A model generated the notes under the pieces. That model was not told the DNA's origin and did no database searches. It saw only the letters and a list, made by a program, of their open reading frames with translations. A program made the position numbers and the translations under genes. From contig CAWGNS010000008.1 in the NCBI GenBank assembly GCA_963824095.1, positions 2,232,001 through 2,296,000 on the forward strand: a stretch of 64,000 nt of DNA. The letters are read 5' to 3'. Of this stretch, positions 50,098-58,468 are shown piece after piece (position 1 is the first letter of the stretch; the number at the start of each line of letters is the position of its first letter). Origin of the DNA: JBBDWJ01 sp963824095. Lineage in GTDB: Bacteria > Acidobacteriota > Terriglobia > Bryobacterales > UBA6623.

Positions 50098-51771
50098 CTA
50101 TTGCTGCGGCTGTTTGTCTCCGCTTTTTTTCTTGAACAGCGAATCGAGCAGACCCGACACCCGCTCCTTCACCTGCTGCTTGGCGACCTGGGCGACATCG
50201 GGCCGTATTTTGGGCGCCTCCAGGGTGCCGCTGACCTTCACCGGGACCTGCGCGGTGGGCAACCCCGCGGCGTTGGGTTTGCCGCCCAGCGGGCCCGCCA
50301 TGGCCCCGGTGAGGTTTGTCAGCAGGTCGAAATTCAGGGTGTGGTCGAAGGTCAGGAACCCTTCGCCCGAAAGCGACGAAGGGCCGCTCTCCAGCCGCAT
50401 CTCGCTCATCAAAAGGCGCCGGTTGCCAATCTGCCAGTGGCTGGAGAAATGGACGAACTCGGTCTCTCCCGACGCCGGCGTCTCGCCGCTCAACACGTTC
50501 TTCACGCGCGACACCACCGAGTTGAAGATATCGAGCACCGCGATACGGCCGTTTTCCATCGTGATGGTGCCACGCCCCGACAGCGAATCCAGTAACTCAT
50601 CTGCGTTGTGCCCCGCGAAGCTGATCTGCAGGTCGGGAATCTGCGCCGTTCCCAGCAGCTTGTCTTTCGCCCCGGTGAACGCGCTGAGCAACTGGTTGAT
50701 GTCGACGCCCGCGATCGAGCCGTTGAGGTAGCCCTTCAACAACGATTTGGCCAGGTGGAACTCGACATTGCCTTTCCATTGGCCGCTGCCCAGCTGCAGC
50801 GAGGCGCCGGGCGAGGCCAGGTGGATGGCGGGGTCGCCCAAAACGTGCTGCGCGGTGAGCTCGAGCGGCGCGCGGCCCTCCAGCGGCAGACGGTTTTCGG
50901 CGTCGGGTCCGATTTGAAAGTCCACAAAACTCAGCTCGCCTTTGCCCTGCAGGGCCGCGAACAGGTCACCTTCGAGATGGGTGGTCAGCTCCACACGGCT
51001 GGCGCCCGGGTCGGCCATGAGCGTTCCGAAGTACTTCTTCGCAAGCTCTTTCGGGATTTCGGCCAGCGAAACCCCCAACTGCAGATCGCCCTTGGCGGGG
51101 ACCGCGGCATCGGAGAAGGGCCCGACGTTGCCCTGGAACTCCAGCCGGCAATGCTCGCCGCCGAACAAACGTCCCTGCAGCGAGAAGCGGCAGCTCGTAT
51201 CGGGCGCGAAATCGGTCAGCTTCAGGTCGATCCCGTCCACGGTGATCGGCTCGCCGCCGGCCCCCAGGTAGCGTACCGTGCCGTCTTCCAGGTAGAGACT
51301 CTTCACGGCCAACTCGGTTGGGCGGCTCTCGGCTGGGGCTTCGCTTCCCGCGGCCGGGGACGGGGGCAACAGCGCGCTGAGGTTGCTCTTGCCGTCGGCG
51401 TTGGTTTCCAGGTTGAGCTGAGCGCGGCGCAGCACGATGCTCTCCACCTGGATGCGGCCGGAAAACAGCGGCAACAGCGAGACCTCGGCCGAGACCTCCT
51501 CGGCCTCGATCATCTTTCCCTCGGAGAAACCTTGCGGGTTGCCGATCGAGAAGCCGTGCAGCGTGATGGCGGGCGTGAACTGGAACCAGCGCAGCAGATC
51601 GAAGTCGCCGCTTTGAATCGAAACCGGCGTCTTCAGCCGCGATTCCAGCGCCGCAAGCACCGCGTCGCGGCCCGACCCCGAGACCATCGCCCGGATGGCC
51701 AGTCCGGAGAGGAGCATCAGCGCCGCGAAGCCAACGACGACGCCCAACAACACCTTGGCGAGGCGGTTCAT
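50098..51771 (-). CDS. AsmA-family protein
   Basis: The 557-residue protein has an N-terminal membrane helix (VLLGVVVGFAALMLLSGLAI) and an AsmA domain (LEADNVSAEV-like segment EAEEVSAEVSLLPLFSGRIQ, VESIVLRRAQLNLETNADGK). A long beta-rich periplasmic body follows, with segments such as LGTAQIPDLQISFAGHNADE and TSLTG-like repeats. It ends in a Lys-rich tail (FKKKSGDKQPQQ). AsmA-like proteins are thought to form lipid-transfer bridges between inner and outer membranes. Its gene is last on the minus strand before the 51772-52103 gap. Confidence 0.82.
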   Translation of the reverse strand: MNRLAKVLLGVVVGFAALMLLSGLAIRAMVSGSGRDAVLAALESRLKTPVSIQSGDFDLLRWFQFTPAITLHGFSIGNPQGFSEGKMIEAEEVSAEVSLLPLFSGRIQVESIVLRRAQLNLETNADGKSNLSALLPPSPAAGSEAPAESRPTELAVKSLYLEDGTVRYLGAGGEPITVDGIDLKLTDFAPDTSCRFSLQGRLFGGEHCRLEFQGNVGPFSDAAVPAKGDLQLGVSLAEIPKELAKKYFGTLMADPGASRVELTTHLEGDLFAALQGKGELSFVDFQIGPDAENRLPLEGRAPLELTAQHVLGDPAIHLASPGASLQLGSGQWKGNVEFHLAKSLLKGYLNGSIAGVDINQLLSAFTGAKDKLLGTAQIPDLQISFAGHNADELLDSLSGRGTITMENGRIAVLDIFNSVVSRVKNVLSGETPASGETEFVHFSSHWQIGNRRLLMSEMRLESGPSSLSGEGFLTFDHTLNFDLLTNLTGAMAGPLGGKPNAAGLPTAQVPVKVSGTLEAPKIRPDVAQVAKQQVKERVSGLLDSLFKKKSGDKQPQQ

Positions 51772-52103
51772 GGCCTCATCTTAACTGGGAAGAGGTGCGG
51801 TCGGCGACCGGCGACGGCTGGGTTTTCGGACGGCTGGCGCAGACCGCCCGGCCCTAGTGGGGGTGATCCCGCGGCAGCGACAGGGCGCAACGGCGCGGCA
51901 ACAGCCGCCGCGCAACCCGCCGCCAACCCGCCGGGCGGGCGAGTGCCGATCGGGAATAGTTGGCAGGTGGTTCATTTTGAAGAAACTTTGGGTGATGGGA
52001 CCATTCGGTCGTGGGACCGCACAGACAGGATTGTCTGTGCCACCGGATCGGCTTACTGCGACGGACCAGGCCGATATGAGGCCAAGCCGACCGCCGCTAT
52101 TGG
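51772..52103. other. Intergenic gap with a palindromic hairpin
   Basis: About 330 bases without a recognisable gene. GCACAGACA-GGAT-TGTCTGTGC (52019-52040) is a perfect 9-base-stem hairpin, the kind of sequence often repeated in these genomes. The remainder is very GC-rich and repetitive (CGCCGCGCAACCCGCCGCC). Confidence 0.5.
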
Positions 52104-52907
52104 CTAGAGCCCCAGCTCGGTCCGGATCGCCAGAGCCAGCTCGTCCAGCCTTTCGGCCTCGCAGGTCACGATCGCGCTCGACTCGATCAACTCTTTCACG
52201 TCGTCCTGGATTCCGTTGTCGAGCACCACCGTCAAGCCAATGCCGTCTTCGCGGGCTCGCAGCCGCTCGTAGACGAAGCAAAGCTTTTCGGCGCGGCCCA
52301 GGTCGTCGTTGAGAGCCAGCCCGTGCAAGTAACGGTCGGCGCCAGCGGGCCGGTAAGCGTAGTCGAAGCTGAATTGCAGCCGCGGGCTGCCGTAATTGAC
52401 CCGGGCGTCCCGGCGCAGGCGGTCGCCGTTGGCAAACAACTGATAGGTTTGGAACACGCTCTCCATCCGGCCCCGCAGCGCGCGGCGGCTGCCCGGCGGC
52501 GGTTCCCTGCCTTCCGGCCCCCGACCCGCCGGGGCGGGCGTCGCCACGTAGCTCGAAAACAGCCGCTCGATCTCGGCAATGGCGTCGGCGCCCCGGAAGG
52601 CCGCGGCCCCGGAAACCTGCAAGGTGTTCGCCAGGTTTTTCTTCAGCTCGGCGACGTAGGTCGAGAAGCCTTCGCCCTGCAGGCGGCGCTCCTCGAACTC
52701 GTTGCGCAACGCGTGCAGATAGTCCAGATCGACCAGCGGGTGGCAGCGCAGGCGGCGAAACTCTCCGGCGAAGCGTGCATCGAGCAGCCGTCCGGCGTTG
52801 TCGTAAAGCAGCACGCCGATATTGAACGCCTCGCCGGCGACCACGTTGGGCACGTAGCGCAGCAGCTCAAATCGGTATTCGATGCTCGATCCCTCGATTG
52901 CCGGCAT
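52104..52907 (-). CDS. DUF3037 family protein
   Basis: The 267-residue protein begins with SSIEYRFELLRYVPNVVAGE, then FNIGVLLYDNAGRLLDARFA, the typical start of DUF3037. The middle is Pro/Gly/Arg-rich, and the C-terminal half (RLQFSFDYAYRPAGADRYLH; LTVVLDNGIQDDVKELIESS) may bind a partner. DUF3037 genes are often found next to HipA-like kinase genes, as here: the kinase lies 91 bases upstream on the same strand. Function is unknown; a toxin-antitoxin-like or defence pair has been suggested by context only. Confidence 0.8.
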   Translation of the reverse strand: MPAIEGSSIEYRFELLRYVPNVVAGEAFNIGVLLYDNAGRLLDARFAGEFRRLRCHPLVDLDYLHALRNEFEERRLQGEGFSTYVAELKKNLANTLQVSGAAAFRGADAIAEIERLFSSYVATPAPAGRGPEGREPPPGSRRALRGRMESVFQTYQLFANGDRLRRDARVNYGSPRLQFSFDYAYRPAGADRYLHGLALNDDLGRAEKLCFVYERLRAREDGIGLTVVLDNGIQDDVKELIESSAIVTCEAERLDELALAIRTELGL

Positions 52908-52916
52908 GGTTCGCCT

Positions 52917-52969
52917 CCGCTGATCCGTGATCGGTTATCCGCTATCCGCTGATCCGTGATCCGTTATCC
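52917..52969. repeat. 24-base direct repeat between the HipA-like and DUF3037 genes
   Basis: CCGCTGATCCGTGATCGGTT and four more bases (52917-52940) recur at 52946-52969 with one difference, at a 29-base period. It sits just upstream of the DUF3037 start. Confidence 0.8.
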
Positions 52970-52998
52970 GGTCTCCGCACGTCTCCGTTCGCCCGGCC

Positions 52999-53866
52999 TT
53001 AGAGCCCCACGGCGGTGGCCGCCGTCGACCAGTTGGGAAACGGATCGCGGCCGGCCTTTTTGGCCTCTCGCACCAGATCGGGAACGCGGCCGCGGCGCCG
53101 GTAGAGCTGCTCGAGCAGGGCCTCCAGGCCGTCCCAATCGCCGCCGTGCCATTCCGGGGGCACCTTCTTGTACACATCGTCGAGCACGTCGCTCGAGCAA
53201 TGGCGGATGCGGTCGAGCCAGGGCTCAAACGCGGCAAAGCCGTGGACGCGTTCGTAAACCTCGCGGCGGCTGTAGAGTCCGCGCTCGGGGGAATCGGAAA
53301 ACGACCAGTTCTGGGCCTCGAAGGCGAAGCCATGGTCGATCATGGCCGCAACGTAGACCAGCGAGCGCGGGGAAACCGCCGGGCGGGCGCCCACCGCCGG
53401 CAGCCAGCGGCCCGCGCGGTCACGGAAAAACACCGCCTGCCGGCCATTGGCGTTGCTGACCCATTTATCGAAGGCCAGCATGCCACAGAAACAATCGGCA
53501 TTGAGAACGGTCCGCAACAGGGAAAGGGGCAGGTAGTCGTAGACGGCCTGGCGCAGGGGGTCGACCGGGTAGCGCGAGCCGAAATGCAGCCCCGGCTCGC
53601 AGCGCCGCTGCGCTCGGCCCACCTCCATCACCAGCTCGGGAACCGCGTCGAGCAGCTCGGAGCCGCACCTCGACAATCTCCCAGCGCGGCACCGGCAACT
53701 GCAGGTAGTCGAGCAGCACATAGCAGATCAGCTCGTTGACCAGCACGCGCGGATGCTGCGGATTGTTGCGGAACTTGACGACGTAGTAGCCGTCGCCGGC
53801 CAGCATCAGGTGCGAGTTGGCGCCCCCGCGCATGCGCTGAATGTGCTGGCGTGCAAGGACCGGCAT
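52999..53866 (-). pseudogene. HipA-like kinase family protein, frameshifted
   Basis: The N-terminal part, from MPVLARQHIQRMRGGANSHL to the ATP-binding-like DGYYVVKFRNNPQHPRVLVN and PRWEIVEV, is in one frame (53866 to about 53665). The rest, from GSELLDAVPELVMEVG, is in a second (to 52999). One extra base near 53660-53670 accounts for the break; removal of the C in GTGCGG gives V-E-V-G-S-E-L-L-D. The C-terminal part has LSLLRTVLNADCFCGMLAFD, the D-x-x-x-x-N pattern in FDKWVSNANGRQAVFF, then RWLPAVGARPAVSP instead of the usual DxG with Phe. The total would be about 288 residues. Related small HipA kinases pair with DUF3037 proteins. Confidence 0.75.
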
Positions 53867-54015
53867 GGGCGTCGAGTGAACCGCTCCGACCCCGAGCGCA
53901 AACCCAACTCGGGGCCGTGGTTGGCGAAAACGCGCGGCGTTTTGCCGCCATTATAGAGAATTTCGGGAAAGGGGCGGCGAGCCCCAGGGCGGCGCGTTTC
54001 ACGCCGGCGGCGGGC

Positions 54016-55293
54016 TCAGCGCGCCGATCCCAACGCCGGGTCGTTGCGATGGTTGACCTTGTTCGAATGGACGCGCGGCGAGCCGGCGTGCACGATGACG
54101 ATCCCCGACTCGGTGACGCAGTGGCCGGCGCGCTCGTCGGCTACCGGGTCGAAGCCGATCTCGGTATGCTCCTCGATGTCGAGGTCGCCGTCGATAATGG
54201 CGCGGCGGATGCGGCTGTGGCGGCCGATGTTGACGTGCGGGAACAGGATCGAAAACTCGACTTCCGAGTAGCTGTTGACGCGCACGCCCGGCGAGAGAAT
54301 GCTGTTGACCACGCGTCCGCCCGAAACGATGCACCCGGCGCAGACCATCGAGTTAACGCCCACGCCCATGCGGCGGCCCTCCTCGGCGAACACGAATTTT
54401 GCCGGAGGATAGGGCCACTGCGCACTGCGGATCGGCCAGCGTTCGTCGTAAAGGTTGAAGATGGGCGTGATCGAGACCAGGTCCATGTTGGCTTCGTAGA
54501 AGGCGTCCAGGGTCCCGATGTCGCGCCAATAGCGGACGTCGGTGCGGTTTTCGTCGAGGAAGTCGTAGGCGTACACCTTGCGGCCTTCGGCGATCATCTG
54601 CGGCAGCACGTCCTTGCCGAAGTCGTGGGAAGAACCCTCGCGCGCATTGTCGGCCTCGAGCGCTTCCAGCAGCACCCGCGTATCGAACAGGTAGATGCCC
54701 ATCGAGGCGCTGCACATTTCCGCATTGAAGCGCGAGCGGCACGGCTCGCCGTGCTTGGGCTTTTCCTCGAAGCCGCGGATGCGGAAGTCCGTATCGATGT
54801 CGACGATGCCGAAGTGGCGCGCTTCGGAAGGGGCGATCTGGGTGGTGGCGACGGTGACGTCGGCGCCGTGCTGGGTGTGCCAGTCCAGCAGGCGCTGGTA
54901 GTTCATCTTGTAGACGTGATCGGCCGACAGGATCAGCGTGTAGGGAAGCCCTTCCACCGCGACGCTTTGGGAATTCTGGTAGACGGCGTTGGCCGTCCCC
55001 AGATACCAGTCTTCGCTGACGCGCTTGGTCGGCGGCAGGATCTCGATGAACTCTCCCAGCTCGGGCGAGACGATGTTCCAGGTGCGGCGGATATGGCGAT
55101 TGAGCATGATCGCCTTGTATTGGGTCAGGATGTAGATCTTGCGCAGCCCGGAGTTGATGCAGTTGGAAAGCGTGATATCGATGATGCGATAGATCCCGCC
55201 GAACGGGACCGCCGGCTTGGCGACCTCCTTGGTCAGCGGAAAAAGGCGCTCCCCCACGCCGCCCGCCAGCGTTACCACTAGAACTTCGGTCAT
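54016..55293 (-). CDS. glgC: Glucose-1-phosphate adenylyltransferase
   Basis: The 425-residue enzyme makes ADP-glucose for glycogen. Landmarks are LAGGVGERLFPLTKEVAKPA with the nucleotide loop, FRIIDITLSN-type segment (YRIIDITLSNCINSG), DWYLGTANAVYQN, LILSADHVYKMNY, the glucose-1-phosphate loop RGFEEKPKHGE and YWRDIGTLDAFYEANMDL. The C-terminal left-handed beta-helix has hexad repeats (VCAGCIVSGGRVVNSILSPG), carrying allosteric residues. The length is typical. Other glycogen genes are not in this window. Confidence 0.97.
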   Translation of the reverse strand: MTEVLVVTLAGGVGERLFPLTKEVAKPAVPFGGIYRIIDITLSNCINSGLRKIYILTQYKAIMLNRHIRRTWNIVSPELGEFIEILPPTKRVSEDWYLGTANAVYQNSQSVAVEGLPYTLILSADHVYKMNYQRLLDWHTQHGADVTVATTQIAPSEARHFGIVDIDTDFRIRGFEEKPKHGEPCRSRFNAEMCSASMGIYLFDTRVLLEALEADNAREGSSHDFGKDVLPQMIAEGRKVYAYDFLDENRTDVRYWRDIGTLDAFYEANMDLVSITPIFNLYDERWPIRSAQWPYPPAKFVFAEEGRRMGVGVNSMVCAGCIVSGGRVVNSILSPGVRVNSYSEVEFSILFPHVNIGRHSRIRRAIIDGDLDIEEHTEIGFDPVADERAGHCVTESGIVIVHAGSPRVHSNKVNHRNDPALGSAR

Positions 55294-55486
55294 GAAAACC
55301 GCTACCTCTTGTCTGTAGACCCGACCGGAGCGGCAGCGTTATCGCCATTCGCCGCCCGATCCACGCCCGCCGCGGTCGATGGGGGCGGCTTACGCCTTGC
55401 CCGATGGTTTTCCGGCGCCGCTCGCCGCCGGCCTGCCGCGGCCTTCGACGCCGCCGGGCTCATTCGCTTCCCGCCGGGATCTGGTG

Positions 55487-55492
55487 TAGAAT
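55487..55492 (+). promoter_or_regulatory. Candidate -10 box for rpsU
   Basis: TAGAAT at 55487-55492, about 84 bases before the rpsU start. The -35 region (TCGCTT) is weak, so this is tentative. Confidence 0.4.
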
Positions 55493-55575
55493 GCGAAGAA
55501 GCTCCGGGAAGGCAACTTCCACCCTCTTTTTCTTCGGTATTCCAGGAATCCGTCCACGGTTGGGAGGTGAAATGC

Positions 55576-55776
55576 TTGGCTGAAGTACGTGTCAACGATA
55601 GTGAATCGCTCGATGCCGCGTTGCGGCGCTTCAAACGCAAAGTCCAACAGGAAGACATCATCAAGGAAGTGAAGCGCCACTCCTATTACCTGAAACCTGG
55701 CGAAAAGAAGCGCATGAAGCAGGCGCTGGCCAGGAAACGCAATCGCAAGAAGATGCGGCGCGATTCCGATAGCTAA
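55576..55776 (+). CDS. rpsU: 30S ribosomal protein S21
   Basis: The 66-residue basic protein starts at a TTG, (M)AEVRVNDSESLDAALRRFK, after GGGAGG with 8-base spacing. The helical basic C-terminus (EVKRHSYYLKPGEKKRMKQA; LARKRNRKKMRRDSDS) is the S21 pattern. S21 helps the 30S subunit bind mRNA. The upstream open frame from 55309 includes non-coding sequence and is not part of it. Confidence 0.94.
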   Translation: MAEVRVNDSESLDAALRRFKRKVQQEDIIKEVKRHSYYLKPGEKKRMKQALARKRNRKKMRRDSDS

Positions 55777-55962
55777 GCATTCCACGCTGTAAACCGGCGA
55801 CAGACGCGAACGAACCTAACGGCCCCCGGGCGCTGCTCGGGGGCCTGTTTGTTGAAGGCGCACCGACCTCTTGTATTGTGGCACAGTGAGTTTTCTCGGA
55901 GCGCGCAAAGATCGGGCCGCGCCGCGGAAAGGCGCGCTCCAAACACCCTGACGGGTTCGCAC

Positions 55963-57384
55963 ATGAGGGCGAATCGCAACACAACCTACTTCGTACAGAA
56001 CTTCGGTTGCCGGGCGACGCAGGCCGACGGCGCCGCGCTGTCAACTGACTTGGCGCGCCGTGGTCTCGACGCGGCCGCCGATTCGTCCCATGCCGATGTC
56101 GTGATTCTCAACACCTGCACGGTCACCGCCGAAGCCGACCACGACGCGCGCCAGACCATCCGGCGCATTCATCGCCAAAACCCGCAGGCCGAAATCCTGG
56201 TGACGGGCTGCTACGCCCAGCGCAGCCCGGAACAGTTGGCACGGCTGCCCGGCGTGAAGTGGGTCGTTGGCAATTCGCACAAGACACTCATCGGCGACGT
56301 GCTCGCTCCGCAAGCGGCGGACGGCGGGGAGCGGGCCGCCACCAACAACCTCGTCCAGATCCAGGGGCAGATCGAGGGCCAGACCCGCGGATTGCCGCAA
56401 CCCGCCGCGCTGGCTTATCACGGGGAAATCGCGGCCGGCGGCACGCTGGTCGGCCCGTTTTCGGCCGGGGCCAGCCTTTTCGTGGACCCCGTGGTGGAGG
56501 CCGGGCTCGACCGCACCCGCCCCAACCTGAAGATTCAAGACGGCTGCTCCAACCGTTGCACCTTCTGCATCATCCCGGCGGTGCGCGGATCCAGCCGCAG
56601 CGCGCCCGCGGAGCGTGTCGTCGCGCAGCTTGGCGACCTGGCCCGCCGATACCCCGAAGTCGTCATCACCGGAATCAACCTGGGCCGCTGGGGCCGCGAT
56701 CTTCCCGGCCGGCCGCGGCTGGCCAGTCTGCTGCTGCGGGCGCTGGCCGAGACCTCGATTCGCCGCCTGCGGCTCAGCTCGGTCGAGCCGATGGATTGGA
56801 CCAACGATCTGCTGGACCTGATGGCGGCCAGCGACCGCATCGCCCAGCATATCCACATTCCGCTGCAATCCGGTTCCGATGCCGTGCTGCGCGCCATGCG
56901 CCGCCGCTACCGGGCGCGCCACTACGCCGGCCGGCTCGAACGGGCGCGTGCCGCGATGCCCTGGGCCGCGATCGGCGCTGACGTGATGGTCGGTTTCCCG
57001 GGCGAAACCGACGATGACTTCGAGGCGACGCGTTCGTTCATCGAACGCCTGCCGTTTACCTACCTGCATGTGTTTAGCTACTCGCAGCGCGAGGGCACGT
57101 CGGCTGCGGAGATGAGCGGCCAGGTCCCCAAGGTGGTCCAAAAGCAACGCAATCGCGTGCTGCGCGAGCTGATCGGGGAAAAGAACCTGCGGTTCCGCCG
57201 CTCTCTGCTCGGCCGGCGATTTTCCGCGGTGACGCTGGACCGCCGCGAGGGAGCCCGCACCGTGGCTCTCACCGGCAACTACATTCACGTCGACATCGAT
57301 GGCCCGCCGATCAGCCCCGGGGAACTCGTCCGCGTCGAACTGCTCGATGCCGAAGCATCACAGACGTTAGCGCGGGTAGCCTGA
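55963..57384 (+). CDS. mtaB: tRNA t6A37 methylthiotransferase MtaB
   Basis: The 473-residue radical SAM enzyme adds a methylthio group to t6A37 of tRNA. Three Cys of the N-terminal UPF0004 domain are visible (QNFGCRATQAD, LNTCTVTAEADHD, VTGCYAQRSPEQL) and the radical SAM motif is IQDGCSNRCTFCIIPAVRG. Later landmarks are HIHIPLQSGSDAVLRAMRRR, ADVMVGFPGETDDDFEATRS and FTYLHVFSYSQREGTSAAEM. A short C-terminal TRAM-like part follows. An insertion rich in Gln and Gly is present near residues 125-180. The ATG at 55963 is used; the upstream open frame is unsupported. Confidence 0.93.
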   Translation: MRANRNTTYFVQNFGCRATQADGAALSTDLARRGLDAAADSSHADVVILNTCTVTAEADHDARQTIRRIHRQNPQAEILVTGCYAQRSPEQLARLPGVKWVVGNSHKTLIGDVLAPQAADGGERAATNNLVQIQGQIEGQTRGLPQPAALAYHGEIAAGGTLVGPFSAGASLFVDPVVEAGLDRTRPNLKIQDGCSNRCTFCIIPAVRGSSRSAPAERVVAQLGDLARRYPEVVITGINLGRWGRDLPGRPRLASLLLRALAETSIRRLRLSSVEPMDWTNDLLDLMAASDRIAQHIHIPLQSGSDAVLRAMRRRYRARHYAGRLERARAAMPWAAIGADVMVGFPGETDDDFEATRSFIERLPFTYLHVFSYSQREGTSAAEMSGQVPKVVQKQRNRVLRELIGEKNLRFRRSLLGRRFSAVTLDRREGARTVALTGNYIHVDIDGPPISPGELVRVELLDAEASQTLARVA

Positions 57385-57408
57385 GCCAGCGGCGGCTTCG
57401 AGCCTCTC

Positions 57409-57664
57409 CGTAGCGCAGGGCTCGCAGAGACCTGCGGCCGTTTCGAAAGCACCGGCAGCCGCGGGCCCCCCCAAAAAACATCTCGTCGAAGGTCGACCTT
57501 AGGTAGGACAGGCGCTCCCGCCTGTCGGCCGCCGAACCGGCGGCGTTCTGACCTGCCTTCCGTTCCGGCCGGAAACCGGCCCTGGCAGGACCAACGACAG
57601 GGTGCGCCCAGCGGCAAGTCGGGCCTGGCTCACGGCCGCAGGTCTCTGCGAGCCCTGCGCTACG
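57409..57664. repeat. 256-base element bounded by a perfect 33-base inverted repeat
   Basis: CGTAGCGCAGGGCTCGCAGA (start of arm 57409-57441) is repeated exactly inverted at 57632-57664. Inside, ACAGGCG-CTCC-CGCCTGT (57508-57525) and several GC-rich hairpins are nested. It has no open frame of its own. It fills most of the 353-base gap between mtaB and the next gene. Confidence 0.85.
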
Positions 57665-57737
57665 GGCGATGCGCCAAGGGGCATCCCCCCAACAGACGGC
57701 GGCCAGCCATCCTTCACGCCGGGTTTATGATGAGACC

Positions 57738-58394
57738 ATGGGGGTCAGACACCGTTCGCCGCGCGTTCATCCCCGGGGATTGCTGCTCCAACTCTACGAT
57801 CACCTCCGGGGGCACGACCAGTTGCTAATCCAGGCCGGCGAGGAACTGCCGCTGGTGGTCGCCAGCTATCCCAAGGGACGGGGCTGGTTTGCGACTGCAT
57901 TGCAGTCGGCGTTGTGCTCGATCTTCCGATCGCTGCCCGCCGAGCAGCGCGAGGCCTACCGCGATGTTCTTGATCGCGTGCCGTCGCTGGTGGTGGCCGA
58001 GCTGCGCCGCTCCAATGCCTGCGGCTGCCTGGGCCACCATCATCCGCTGGGTACCGAAAGCCGCCTGGCGCGCCGCCTTGCCAGCGATACGGGCTTGCGC
58101 GTCGGCGAGATCGACCTTGCCGTGCAATCGATCCGCGCCTGGCAGCCCTTGCCGCTGGCCGCGCTGGCCGCCGCCGTTGCCGCCTCGGAGCATTCGCCGC
58201 GCGGTGAGACCAGTGCCGAGCTCGAATACCGCCGCTTCCATACCGCCTTGCTCGCGGTCTTCCTCCACGAGCTCGAACATCTTGCCTTTCCCGAGCGGCC
58301 CGAACAAGCCGTGCGGCGCCGTAGCGACACGTTTTACGGGTCGGCGATGCGGAACTACGTCCTCGAGGAATACGGCGTCGCCTTTGGCATCTAA
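57738..58394 (+). CDS. Hypothetical protein with HELEH motif
   Basis: The 218-residue protein is unrecognised. It has no signal or membrane segment. NACGCLGHHHPLG near residues 93-105 is rich in Cys and His, and HELEH at 177-181 in AVFLHELEHLAFPE fits an HExxH metal motif. An Ala-rich helix (PLAALAAAVAAS) lies between them. The ATG at 57738 is used. It is convergent with selB. It could be a metal-binding or protease-like protein, but the family is not known to me. Confidence 0.55.
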   Translation: MGVRHRSPRVHPRGLLLQLYDHLRGHDQLLIQAGEELPLVVASYPKGRGWFATALQSALCSIFRSLPAEQREAYRDVLDRVPSLVVAELRRSNACGCLGHHHPLGTESRLARRLASDTGLRVGEIDLAVQSIRAWQPLPLAALAAAVAASEHSPRGETSAELEYRRFHTALLAVFLHELEHLAFPERPEQAVRRRSDTFYGSAMRNYVLEEYGVAFGI

Positions 58395-58468
58395 ACGAGT
58401 GGCATCCAGGCGGGTGGCTCGGTTTGATGGGAAGTAGCCTGCCCTGGTTCGCACCGGGCAATCGGTTC

